Positions 1-5,245 of a stretch of 8,861 nucleotides of DNA are shown here, piece by piece. The translations under genes and the position numbers were made by a program. How positions within the stretch are numbered: the first letter of the stretch is position 1; the number at the start of each line of letters is the position of its first letter. The DNA is taken from positions 1 through 8,861 of the forward strand of contig CAJUCE010000071.1 in assembly GCA_910584865.1 (NCBI GenBank), written 5' to 3'. The notes below the pieces were generated by a model. It was not told where the DNA came from, did not search any database, and saw only the letters and a list, made by a program, of their open reading frames with translations. Origin of the DNA: an uncultured Acetatifactor sp. GTDB lineage: Bacteria; Bacillota; Clostridia; Lachnospirales; Lachnospiraceae.

Positions 1-7
1 TTATCAT

Positions 8-26
8 ACAGGTTTGCTCCTGTTTT
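8..26 (+). terminator. Possible weak hairpin upstream of the HTH gene
   Basis: ACAGG (8-12) and CCTGT (19-23) can pair around a 6-nt loop, and the second arm runs into TTTT (23-26). The 5-bp stem is weak. It may end transcription of a gene lying left of the window; in Tn916-like elements a sigma-factor gene usually sits there. Nothing else is recognisable in positions 1-60. Confidence 0.2.
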
Positions 27-74
27 GTATAGGTACGCACTATCCACCGTTTACGATTATGGAGGGAAAAGCAG

Positions 75-323
75 ATGAAACAGAGATGTAAGAACAGAGA
101 AGAAAAGAATTTGTTGCCTTTCCATATCATAAAGGCAGCATCAGAAGGCGATGTGCTGGCAATCAACACAGTCCTGAAACACTATGAAGGATACATAATT
201 ACCCTGTCCACCCGGAAGATGTATGACGAGGGAGGGCGGCTTCATTATTGTGTTGATGAAACACTGCGCCGGAGGCTTGAAACAAAGCTGATTACAAAGA
301 TACTGGCGTTTGAAGCGGTATAA
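75..323 (+). CDS. Tn916 Orf8-like helix-turn-helix protein of a conjugative element
   Basis: This 82-residue protein resembles the small helix-turn-helix proteins (HTH_16 type) that precede xis and int in Tn916-family elements. The recognisable part is residues 14-40, containing LPFHIIKAASEGD and VLKHYEGYI, followed by a basic C-terminal half (RRRLETKL). These proteins are usually encoded beside a small sigma-like regulator and are thought to act in control of element transfer or excision; the exact role is not established here. The ATG at 75 is preceded by GGAGGG at 61-66 with good spacing, which fixes the start. Length matches the family as I know it. A terminator-like hairpin follows the stop at once, so it is probably not co-transcribed efficiently with the genes to its right. 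Confidence 0.85.
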   Translation: MKQRCKNREEKNLLPFHIIKAASEGDVLAINTVLKHYEGYIITLSTRKMYDEGGRLHYCVDETLRRRLETKLITKILAFEAV

Positions 324-324
324 G

Positions 325-344
325 GGGCGGTTAGCTGCCCTTTT
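325..344 (+). terminator. Probable intrinsic terminator after the HTH gene
   Basis: GGGC (325-328) pairs with GCCC (337-340), extendable by a G-U pair, and TTTT follows directly (341-344). It begins two bases after the HTH gene's stop codon. The stem is short but the placement and T-run fit a rho-independent terminator. Confidence 0.5.
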
Positions 345-433
345 CCATAGCTGACAGATTTACAGCGGTGTACCTTGAAAATTGAATACTGTATTGCATA
401 CAGGACGTGAGGATATGCAGAGCCACTAAGCAG

Positions 434-526
434 ATGCGCCATGACGTACCTGCCCTGATTTATAACAGGGTGAAACGTGAGGAAATGTTGAAGCAGGACA
501 TTGAAGCAAAGGTAAGGAGCGAGTGA
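434..526 (+). CDS. Possible small leader ORF, 30 codons
   Basis: ATG at 434 opens a 30-codon frame ending at TGA 524-526. The product would be basic and hydrophilic, containing MRHDVPALIYNRVKREEM. The frame is open back to a GTG at 407, which would give 39 codons. Neither start has a clear Shine-Dalgarno sequence, so translation is uncertain. The residue pattern looks protein-like rather than random, and I have an impression of similar peptides in related elements. The function is unknown. It could equally be chance coding inside a structured RNA. Confidence 0.3.
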   Translation: MRHDVPALIYNRVKREEMLKQDIEAKVRSE

Positions 527-588
527 GATCGGGCAAAATATGTAGCAGTTACATGGGGCGATGAAGCATATCTGTGATAATGATACTT

Positions 589-664
589 CCGGGCTGCGGG
601 GAAACCGCAGTCCGGTCAATGAAATGACGGTGCAAAACCGATGTGGGCGGCGTAATGAGCCGCC
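589..664 (+). other. Two adjacent GC-rich hairpins
   Basis: The first stem pairs 589-599 with 605-615 (11 bp, one G-U pair) around a GGAAA loop. The second pairs GGCGGC (646-651) with GCCGCC (659-664) around a 7-nt loop. Neither is followed by a T-run, so they look like stable RNA elements rather than terminators. They lie in the leader of the Xis-like gene. Confidence 0.5.
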
Positions 665-679
665 ACCTGTATTGCAGTT

Positions 680-734
680 TTTATCTGCTAATAAATGGGG
701 AGAAGTGTATTCTGTCTGTTTATTAGCAGATAAA
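680..734 (+). repeat. 16-bp perfect inverted repeat just upstream of the Xis-like gene
   Basis: TTTATCTGCTAATAAA (680-695) is the exact reverse complement of 719-734, with a 23-bp spacer. After a short unpaired step, ATTGCA (671-676) and TGCAAT (739-744) extend the pairing. The right arm ends about 15 bp before the ribosome binding site of the gene at 759. It could be an operator for a dimeric DNA-binding protein, a recombination-accessory site, or an RNA stem controlling translation. Confidence 0.75.
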
Positions 735-758
735 GCTGTGCAATGATTGGAGGAATTT

Positions 759-947
759 ATGGTAAAGAAAGTAGACAGAAAGAAATTTGTCAGATATAAG
801 GAAGGTGCAGAAATATACAGCATGGGTTTGACAAAGTTTCAGGAGCTTGCAAAGCAGGCAAACGCTATCTATAAAGTAGATAAATTAGTATTGGTAAACT
901 GTGATATTTTTGAGCAGTATCTGGAGTCTTTTAGAGTAAGTGAGTGA
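759..947 (+). CDS. Excisionase-like DUF6462-type protein
   Basis: This 62-residue basic protein begins MVKKVDRKKFVRYKEGAEIY and continues with a helix-turn-helix-like stretch (SMGLTKFQELAKQANAIYK, about residues 21-39) and LVLVNCDIFEQYLE. It matches the DUF6462/excisionase-type proteins encoded directly before the integrase in Tn1549-like elements. Such proteins bend DNA at the element ends and bias the integrase toward excision; that role is inferred from family and position. The ATG at 759 is chosen over the in-frame TTG at 747 because GGAGG at 749-753 is the ribosome binding site and overlaps the TTG-initiated codons. It appears intact, unlike the integrase downstream. Confidence 0.8.
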   Translation: MVKKVDRKKFVRYKEGAEIYSMGLTKFQELAKQANAIYKVDKLVLVNCDIFEQYLESFRVSE

Positions 948-979
948 TTAAGGCAAAGAGGTTTTCGTGATAAATAATT

Positions 980-1024
980 GTTCTACAAAAAGTTCTTGAC
1001 TTTTCGTAGAACACAAATTATAAT
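980..1024 (+). promoter_or_regulatory. Promoter with overlapping operator-like inverted repeat for the RHH gene
   Basis: TTGACT (996-1001) and TATAAT (1019-1024) are separated by exactly 17 bp, a near-consensus housekeeping promoter. A 14-bp inverted repeat with one mismatch (980-993 and 999-1012, beginning GTTCTAC and ending GTAGAAC) covers the -35 box and most of the spacer. A repressor bound there would block RNA polymerase. The small DNA-binding protein encoded 30 bp downstream is the obvious candidate, making an autoregulated circuit. A strong AAGGAGGTG ribosome binding site lies at 1038-1046. Confidence 0.75.
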
Positions 1025-1054
1025 GGTATTAGTTATGAAGGAGGTGCATAGTAA

Positions 1055-1231
1055 ATGCCGAGAACGGGACGTCCAAAGACCGACTCGCCTAAGCTGAGAT
1101 CGTTAAGCCTCCGGGTTGACGATGCAGAGTATGAGAAGCTGAAAGACTATGCTGCCAAACATGACATGACCATAACGCAAGTGCTACACAGGGGTGTTGA
1201 AATTCAATACTCAATGGAAGAAAGTAAGTAG
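1055..1231 (+). CDS. Small ribbon-helix-helix (CopG/Arc-type) DNA-binding protein
   Basis: A 58-residue protein starting MPRTGRPKTDSPKLRSLSLR. The SLSLRVDDAEYEKLKDYAAKHDMTITQVLHRGVEI segment (about residues 16-50) has the beta strand, helix, turn, helix layout of ribbon-helix-helix proteins: a short strand of alternating residues followed by two helices. The basic proline-containing N-terminus is common in MobC/CopG-like proteins of mobile elements. The start is set by AAGGAGGTG upstream. It sits between the Xis-like gene and the integrase behind its own promoter, whose inverted repeat is a likely binding site, so I infer an autorepressor that also tunes integrase expression. The integrase start codon follows 42 bp after this stop, consistent with co-transcription. 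The exact target is unproven. Confidence 0.75.
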   Translation: MPRTGRPKTDSPKLRSLSLRVDDAEYEKLKDYAAKHDMTITQVLHRGVEIQYSMEESK

Positions 1232-1273
1232 CAGTACGAAATATCTCTTTCCTTTTGAAAGAAAGGAGCAGAG

Positions 1274-1399
1274 ATGGCAAAAGCAAGAAAAGACCATAGA
1301 GGGAGGGCTTTACGGAAAGGGGAAATCCAACGCAAGGATAAGACATATATGTATACTTATACTGATCCTTATGGGAAAAGACGGTATATATGCGAATGA
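1274..1399 (+). pseudogene. int: Integrase N-terminal fragment (41 codons)
   Basis: Reads MAKARKDHRGRALRKGEIQR, then KDKTYMYTYTDPYGKRRYIC, and stops at TGA 1397-1399. This is the start of the AP2-like, arm-type-site-binding domain of Tn916-like integrases. The expected continuation (Y-A-N-D-L-V-E) is found in the next frame immediately after the TA run at 1385-1391, which marks the frameshift position to within a few bases. Confidence 0.85.
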
Positions 1400-2327
1400 C
1401 TTAGTAGAGCTTAGGGAAAAAGAAAAGCGGCTGATGAAAGACCAGCTTGACGGTCTGGATGTATATGCGGCAGGGAACGCCGATTTGAATTTTGTTTTTG
1501 ACAGGTATATTACAACCAAAACAGAGTTAAGGCGGACAACCTACACGAATTACACCTATATGTATGACCGATTTGTAAGGAATGAGTTCGGGAAACGGAA
1601 GATTGGAACGATAAAGTATTCAGATGTGTTGTATTTCTACTATCATCTGTTAAATGACAAAGGGATGCAGATTAACACCCTTGAAACAATCCATACCGTT
1701 CTGCACCCAACATTTCAGCTTGCAGTGAGGGATGACATCATCAGAAACAATCCGAGCGATGGAGTAATGGCTCAAATTAAGAAAAAGCCGGGGAAAAATC
1801 ATGGTGTACGCCATGCCCTCACGCTGGATCAGCAGAGAGCCTTTATGGACTACACAGCCAAAAGTCCGGTATATTGCCATTGGGCACCATTTTTTACAGT
1901 GTTATTAGGAACAGGGTGCAGGATTGGAGAAGTAATCGGATTAAGGTGGGAGGATATAGATTTTGCAAAAAGGATAATCAGTATAAACCATAGCGTTACA
2001 TATTATCCCCGGCGAAATGATACTACAAAATGTGAGTTTGGAGTATCCCTCCCGAAAACAGAAGCGGGTATCCGCACTATTCCAATGATGGACGCAGTAT
2101 ATGAAGCGTTCCAAGAGGAATACAGCGAGCAGAAAGAAGAAGGTTTCAATACTACGGTAGTTGATGGAATGACAGGATTTATTTTCAGTAACCGTTTTGG
2201 CAACCTTCATAATCCACAAGCTGTAAACAGGGCAATTAAGCGGATATACGAATCGTACAATGCAGAGGAAGTGTTAAATGCTAAAAAAGAAACTCCCTTT
2301 TCGGAATTGTGTACCTATGGGAAATGA
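1371..2327 (+). pseudogene. int: Integrase middle fragment: core-binding domain and catalytic box I
   Basis: This frame carries the rest of the N-terminal domain (from IYANDLVELREKEKRL), the core-binding domain (FVFDRYITTKTELRRTTY onward) and the first half of the catalytic domain, with box I GTGCRIGEVIGLRWEDIDF holding the catalytic Arg and the beta-hairpin Lys in SLPKTEAGIRTIPM. The frame is open upstream to GTG 1194 through the RHH gene in another phase, which is coincidental. The in-frame ATG at 1371 is the first plausible restart. The last 11 residues (TPFSELCTYGK) and the stop come from the inserted element. The H-x-x-R box and nucleophilic Tyr are missing. Confidence 0.85.
2285..2292 (+). 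repeat. Left 8-bp target-site duplication
   Basis: AAAAGAAA here matches 3050-3057 exactly. The two copies abut the inverted-repeat ends of the inserted element. Keeping one copy restores the integrase reading frame across the junction (N-A-K-K-E-K-R-Q-P). Confidence 0.8.
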
Positions 2328-2342
2328 ACTTGTAAATATACA

Positions 2343-2371
2343 TTGCATGCATCAGGCATATATTTTATAAT
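2343..2371 (+). promoter_or_regulatory. Candidate promoter of the GNAT gene
   Basis: TATAAT at 2366-2371 is a perfect -10 box. TTGCAT at 2343-2348, 17 bp upstream, is a weak -35 match. It lies inside the inserted element about 39 bp before the gene, so the passenger gene travels with its own promoter. Confidence 0.5.
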
Positions 2372-2409
2372 CAAGTGTATAAAACGGAATTTGAAAGAGA
2401 GGGGTCAAT

Positions 2410-2928
2410 GTGAACCTTATTCACAGAAGTATTGATTTTGAAAAAGACAGAGATTACATTTTGGAGCGGCATTGCCGCATCAATTACGACTGTGAGAGTC
2501 CATGGAAACGGGAAATGACCTACCCTGACTACCGCTCAGAATGGCTCTCATTTACAAGCCAGGTTTCTGGATTTTACGGCTATCTCGAACGAACCGCACA
2601 GGATGACCGCACCATTGCAGAGATCATTGAGGGAGAGGATGGGCACATCGTAGGCTATCTTTGGGTCACCTTCTGCGAGGATGAAGAAATGGACTTTCGC
2701 TTTGCGGAGATTCAGGAAATTTATATCGAAGAAGAATTCAGGCGGCACGGTGTGGCAACCCAATTATACGAATACGCTGAGGCGAAAGCCAGACACAACG
2801 GCGCAGAAGTCATCCGTGCAGGAACCGGCTTATGTAATAGTGCGTCCATCCAACTGCATGAAAGGCTTGGTTTTGCTCCCTATAGATATGAATTTGAGAA
2901 ATTGCTGATGAACAAAAACAATCAATGA
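2410..2928 (+). CDS. GNAT-family N-acetyltransferase (passenger gene of the inserted element)
   Basis: A 172-residue single-domain acetyltransferase of the GNAT fold, expected to transfer an acetyl group from acetyl-CoA to an amine; the substrate cannot be predicted. The acetyl-CoA-binding motif A is at about residues 101-125, with the pyrophosphate loop RRHGVA (111-116) after the strand IQEIYIEEEF. Motif B is NSASIQLHERLGFAPYRYEF (143-162), the usual helix and strand ending. The start is GTG at 2410; the nearby ATG at 2408 is followed by a stop, and GAGAGGGG (about 2396-2404) serves as ribosome binding site. The gene is intact and fills most of the 757-bp inverted-repeat element, unlike the integrase it interrupts. 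GNAT enzymes include drug and antitoxin modifiers, but there is no specific evidence for resistance or for a toxin partner here. Confidence 0.85.
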   Translation: MNLIHRSIDFEKDRDYILERHCRINYDCESPWKREMTYPDYRSEWLSFTSQVSGFYGYLERTAQDDRTIAEIIEGEDGHIVGYLWVTFCEDEEMDFRFAEIQEIYIEEEFRRHGVATQLYEYAEAKARHNGAEVIRAGTGLCNSASIQLHERLGFAPYRYEFEKLLMNKNNQ

Positions 2929-2970
2929 GTATTCACTGATGACTTCCGGTTTGAAGAATTGTCAGGTGTG

Positions 2971-3003
2971 TGCATATTCAATAATCGTATGTAAAAATAT
3001 GCA
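2971..3003 (+). repeat. Short inverted repeat downstream of the GNAT gene
   Basis: TGCATATT (2971-2978) and AATATGCA (2996-3003) are perfect reverse complements with a 17-bp spacer, inside the inserted element. It could form a weak stem after the GNAT stop, but there is no T-run, so terminator function is doubtful. Confidence 0.35.
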
Positions 3004-3049
3004 TTCATTTCAAATGTTAAGCAGCGGGAACACTTTTCCGAAAAGGGAG

Positions 3050-3057
3050 AAAAGAAA
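3050..3057 (+). repeat. Right 8-bp target-site duplication
   Basis: Second copy of AAAAGAAA, directly after the right inverted-repeat end. The A-rich sequence alone would be weak evidence. The exact abutment to both ends and the restored reading frame make it convincing. Confidence 0.8.
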
Positions 3058-3272
3058 AAAGGCAGCCAGTCATAATACCTCACTTCTCATGCCACCATTT
3101 AAGGCATACCTTTTGTACAAGGTTCTGCGAGAAGGAAACAAATGTGAAAGTGATACAGGCAATCATGGGACACGCTAATATTGAAACAACGATGGACATA
3201 TATGCCGAAGTCACTGACATGAAGAAACAGGAAGCAATACAAAATTTATCACGCAATCTTGATGTATTTTAG
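3058..3272 (+). pseudogene. int: Integrase C-terminal fragment with HxxR box and catalytic tyrosine
   Basis: Beginning right after the second AAAAGAAA copy, the frame reads through IPHFSCHHLRHTFCTRF (catalytic H-L-R-H), IMGHANIETTMDIYAEV (His and the nucleophilic Tyr) and ends NLSRNLDVF before TAG 3270-3272. It has no start codon or ribosome binding site of its own, so it is a stranded 3' piece of the integrase gene. Confidence 0.9.
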
Positions 3273-3462
3273 GAAAGAGTCCGAAACGGATAAGTGAGTA
3301 CAGCAAATTGTGTGGTTTACAACAAATTTACATCAAATTTGAAATTTTACTGGTAGAATAACACATCATAATGAAGTGTTGAATTGTTAGAGAAAGGCGG
3401 AGATAAGCGGTTATGAAGAATAATGAAGTAACTCGCTTGCCTTTCCCGACGGTGCGGTAAAG
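3273..3462 (+). other. Probable right-end region of the conjugative element
   Basis: This AT-rich stretch follows the integrase stop. In Tn916/Tn1549-like elements the right attachment site usually lies within a few hundred bases of int, so the boundary with host DNA probably falls here or just beyond. A near-palindrome spans 3360-3380 (AACACATCAT, A, ATGAAGTGTT; 9 of 10 pairs). The att core cannot be identified without the left end. Confidence 0.4.
3413..3460 (+). pseudogene. Possible 5' remnant of a small gene
   Basis: ATG 3413 after GGCGGAGAT-like purines opens a 15-codon frame, MKNNEVTRLPFPTVR, then TAA. A neighbouring frame continues with a plausible protein-like run (GKAIWTEL). This suggests a small coding sequence truncated or frameshifted near the element boundary. 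Evidence is thin and the product is not recognised. Confidence 0.25.
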
Positions 3463-5007
3463 CTATCTGGACTGAATTAAGACATCGCAGCAGCAGCCAG
3501 GCGACGGCATCTGAACCGCTCCGGTTCTCTGGGCGTACCGGATAATGGCCTCATACAGCCCCAGAAACATATTCCGGCATGCGCGGTCTGCGTCGTCATT
3601 CAAATGCTTCGGAAACAGCTTCTTATATCCCGCGATAAACCTGTCCACGATTTTGGAATACTCCGGCATAAGGGGCGCAAGGTATTTATCGGCTATGGCA
3701 TCGAACTCCGCTTTCTGCTCTTTGGCGAAGAAGGGAATCGTGATGAAAAAGCTGCCGTCCGCCCTCTTTACAATGTATCCGTCCTGAATCGCGGCCGCTG
3801 CGGAATCAATGTCCCGGGCCGAGCCGTCGCATAAAATGTCGATGCAGGCAGTGATATAATTATCGTACATCATCTGGCGGAATGTCACACCGCTGATGCC
3901 GTATACCTTGTGACTGAAGCTGCCGCGGTCATCATTGTTGACACAGCACTGCGTACCGATTCCGATGCGGGGATGCTGTCCGGTTTCCGTGTTCCCGTGG
4001 TAACGCCATTCAAAACCGTCATATCTTTTCTCTATCTGTGGCCAGGGCAATTTGCAATAGTGTTCATCGAAATAGGAAAACGCCATGGCTCCGTAGAGGT
4101 AGAATAAATCGGCTTCGCTTTTTTCCGCCTGGTAGAAACCGAGCTTGGAAGCGTCTTTGGCTATGTCGCTCAGTGCTTTCAGCAGCCTGTCCATAATAGG
4201 CATAAGCGCTTTTTCGGCATTTTTTTCACAGTAGATTCCATGTTTGTCCGAATAGATGATAAAATCGGTCTGGTACCTGCCCTTAGCGGGTTCTATTACC
4301 GCCTCCCGCAGCCGCAGATTCCCCATTCTCTCTTCGATATAGTATGCCGGAAGGCCGCACAGCTTCGCCAGTTCTTCCACGCTGCAGGGCTGTTCATAGC
4401 AGTAATACAGTATGTTCTGGGAGAGGGCGTCATTGATATATACGGAGGGAAAGGGAATGGTCTTTCCGTTATAATTTCCGCTTCCGTAGATATCCAGTCT
4501 CATCTTTACAGGTCTTAAAGCAGTCTCATTCATACCGTTATACTCCTTTTTCAGTTTTCTCCGGGCTTCCGCAAGGCGCCACCGGACGGTGCCTTCCGGG
4601 ATGTTCAGCCTTTCGGAGATGGTTTTCGTGGGAAGGCCGTCGTAGTAGTGGAGAACGATGATGTCACGGTAGATGGCGGAGAGCATGGCGATCTTGGTCC
4701 GCAGGAAGTCATAGCTCTCCTCCTGCTCATCGATATAGGCATCCTCACAGGGAAGGGCTTCAAGCGAGTCATAGGAATACATCGCGCGTTGTTTTCCGAG
4801 GCTGCGCCGGAAGCTTTTCGTCACATTGGAGGCAATCCCCCAGAGCCAGGGCTCGAATCTGCTGTCTTCCCTGAGCCTGGGCAGCTCACGGACCGCGGTA
4901 AACAGGATCTCCTGGGCCAGCTCGTCGGCCTCCTCCCGGGAGTATGTATGTTTGACCGCGTATCCGTAAACTTTTTCGATGTAGTTTTCAAGATTGTAGT
5001 GTTTCAT
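3463..5007 (-). CDS. ECF-like sigma factor with long C-terminal extension
   Basis: A 514-residue protein. Residues about 10-75 form sigma-70 region 2 (EEADELAQEILFTAVRELP, then FEPWLWGIASNVTKSFRR), which binds core polymerase and the -10 element. Residues about 108-155 form region 4 (AIYRDIIVLHYYDGLPTKTI, then LNIPEGTVRWRLAEARRKLK), the -35-binding helix-turn-helix. ECF sigmas normally end near residue 180; here about 350 more residues follow. Residues about 195-245 look like a second winged helix-turn-helix (QPCSVEELAKLCGLPAYYIE), and the rest is a mixed alpha/beta region that may sense a ligand or signal. No membrane segment or adjacent anti-sigma gene is visible, so the extension may itself be the regulator. 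I chose ATG 5007, preceded by AGGTG six bases upstream, over the in-frame GTG at 5016. It is transcribed away from cas3 and toward the integrase. Confidence 0.85.
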   Translation of the reverse strand: MKHYNLENYIEKVYGYAVKHTYSREEADELAQEILFTAVRELPRLREDSRFEPWLWGIASNVTKSFRRSLGKQRAMYSYDSLEALPCEDAYIDEQEESYDFLRTKIAMLSAIYRDIIVLHYYDGLPTKTISERLNIPEGTVRWRLAEARRKLKKEYNGMNETALRPVKMRLDIYGSGNYNGKTIPFPSVYINDALSQNILYYCYEQPCSVEELAKLCGLPAYYIEERMGNLRLREAVIEPAKGRYQTDFIIYSDKHGIYCEKNAEKALMPIMDRLLKALSDIAKDASKLGFYQAEKSEADLFYLYGAMAFSYFDEHYCKLPWPQIEKRYDGFEWRYHGNTETGQHPRIGIGTQCCVNNDDRGSFSHKVYGISGVTFRQMMYDNYITACIDILCDGSARDIDSAAAAIQDGYIVKRADGSFFITIPFFAKEQKAEFDAIADKYLAPLMPEYSKIVDRFIAGYKKLFPKHLNDDADRACRNMFLGLYEAIIRYAQRTGAVQMPSPGCCCDVLIQSR

Positions 5008-5154
5008 CGTTTTCACCTGCCTTCGTCTATAAAGTGTCCGGGGAGGAGGTTTTGTTGGGTGGGGTGGGGATTTTTTTGAAATTTATTGAAATGATTATAT
5101 AATGGTTTAGCGGGGAAGGGAAGGTTTTTACAGTTGCCGCCGTGGTTTAAAATG

Positions 5155-5183
5155 TTGACTATTATAATCTTAACCTCTATAAT
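5155..5183 (+). promoter_or_regulatory. Strong candidate promoter for the cas3 remnant
   Basis: TTGACT (5155-5160), a 17-bp spacer and a perfect TATAAT (5178-5183) form a near-consensus promoter, about 60 bp before the cas3 start. It lies in the 238-bp divergent gap between the sigma-factor gene and cas3. I found no equally good promoter for the sigma gene on the minus strand. The promoter survives although the gene has decayed. Confidence 0.7.
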
Positions 5184-5245
5184 TATACTCAAAGCCTTAA
5201 TTACATTGGCGCGCATTATAAGGTATCAAATCAGGGGAGTTTTAC

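Larger units (their letters stand above)
345..758 (+). other. Structured non-coding stretch between the HTH gene and the Xis-like gene
   Basis: About 410 bp without a convincing large gene but rich in potential RNA structure: CTGTAT/ATACAG with a 3-nt loop (389-403), CCCTG/CAGGG (453-470), an 11-bp stem (589-615), GGCGGC/GCCGCC (646-664) and a long inverted repeat (680-734). The only coding candidate I take seriously is a ~30-40-codon reading frame ending at 526. From memory, similar non-coding stretches sit at this place in other Tn916/Tn1549-like elements, but no named RNA family is recognised. It may be a regulatory leader for the Xis-like gene. Confidence 0.5.
2293..3049 (+). mobile_element. 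757-bp transposase-less inverted-repeat element carrying a GNAT gene
   Basis: The ends are inverted repeats: the left end 2293-2315 and the right end 3027-3049 match at 20 of 23 positions, the outer 14 (CTCCCTTTTCGGAA) perfectly. Outside them lies the 8-bp duplication AAAAGAAA. Both features are marks of cut-and-paste transposition by a DDE-type transposase. The interior holds one gene, a GNAT acetyltransferase with its own promoter, and no room for a transposase, so the element must have been moved in trans, like a MITE but with a passenger gene. Families known to make 8-bp duplications include ISL3, IS256, IS6, IS66 and IS1595; I cannot assign it to one from the ends. It is oriented with its gene in the same direction as the integrase. 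Confidence 0.85.
1274..3272 (+). pseudogene. int: Tn916-type tyrosine integrase, broken by a 2-bp frameshift and an insertion
   Basis: The pieces together spell a complete Tn916-family site-specific recombinase: an N-terminal arm-site-binding domain (1274 to about 1440), a SAM-like core-binding domain (about 1480-1770) and a catalytic domain. Two lesions are visible. In the TATATAT run at 1385-1391 two bases appear to be missing, so the frame opened at 1274 stops at 1397-1399. At 2293-3049 a 757-bp element interrupts the catalytic domain, flanked by the duplicated octamer AAAAGAAA. Removing 765 bp and adding 2 bp gives exactly 412 codons including the stop, about the size of Tn916 Int. All catalytic residues (Arg, Lys, His-x-x-Arg, His, Tyr) survive but lie on separate fragments, so no active enzyme is expected. 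Ribosome binding site GAAAGGAG (1261-1268) precedes the ATG. Confidence 0.9.

Noticed and set aside
561..746. 61-codon plus-strand ORF upstream of the Xis-like gene
   Set aside because: It spans the hairpins and the inverted repeat, has no ribosome binding site and no recognisable domain; its codons follow the palindromes.
245..823. 192-codon minus-strand ORF
   Set aside because: It runs antisense through the HTH gene, the structured leader and the Xis-like gene, with low-quality composition and no family resemblance.
1194..1370. Upstream extension of the integrase middle frame to GTG 1194
   Set aside because: It overlaps the RHH gene and the real integrase start in other frames, and the sequence there does not resemble integrase; the true N-terminus is in the frame of ATG 1274.
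2410..2928. GNAT gene as an antibiotic-resistance or toxin-antitoxin acetyltransferase
   Set aside because: The sequence shows only the generic GNAT motifs; there is no neighbouring antitoxin gene and no recognised drug-modifying signature, so no substrate is claimed.
2939..3178. 79-codon ORF across the right end of the inserted element
   Set aside because: It crosses the element boundary into integrase sequence in the wrong frame, so it is a chance frame.
3545..5079. Several plus-strand ORFs of 65-143 codons opposite the sigma-factor gene
   Set aside because: They are antisense shadows of a well-supported 514-residue gene and show no domains or ribosome binding sites.
5020..5216. 67-codon minus-strand ORF upstream of the sigma gene
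   Set aside because: AT-rich and C-run composition, no ribosome binding site and overlap with the cas3 promoter make it unlikely to be coding.
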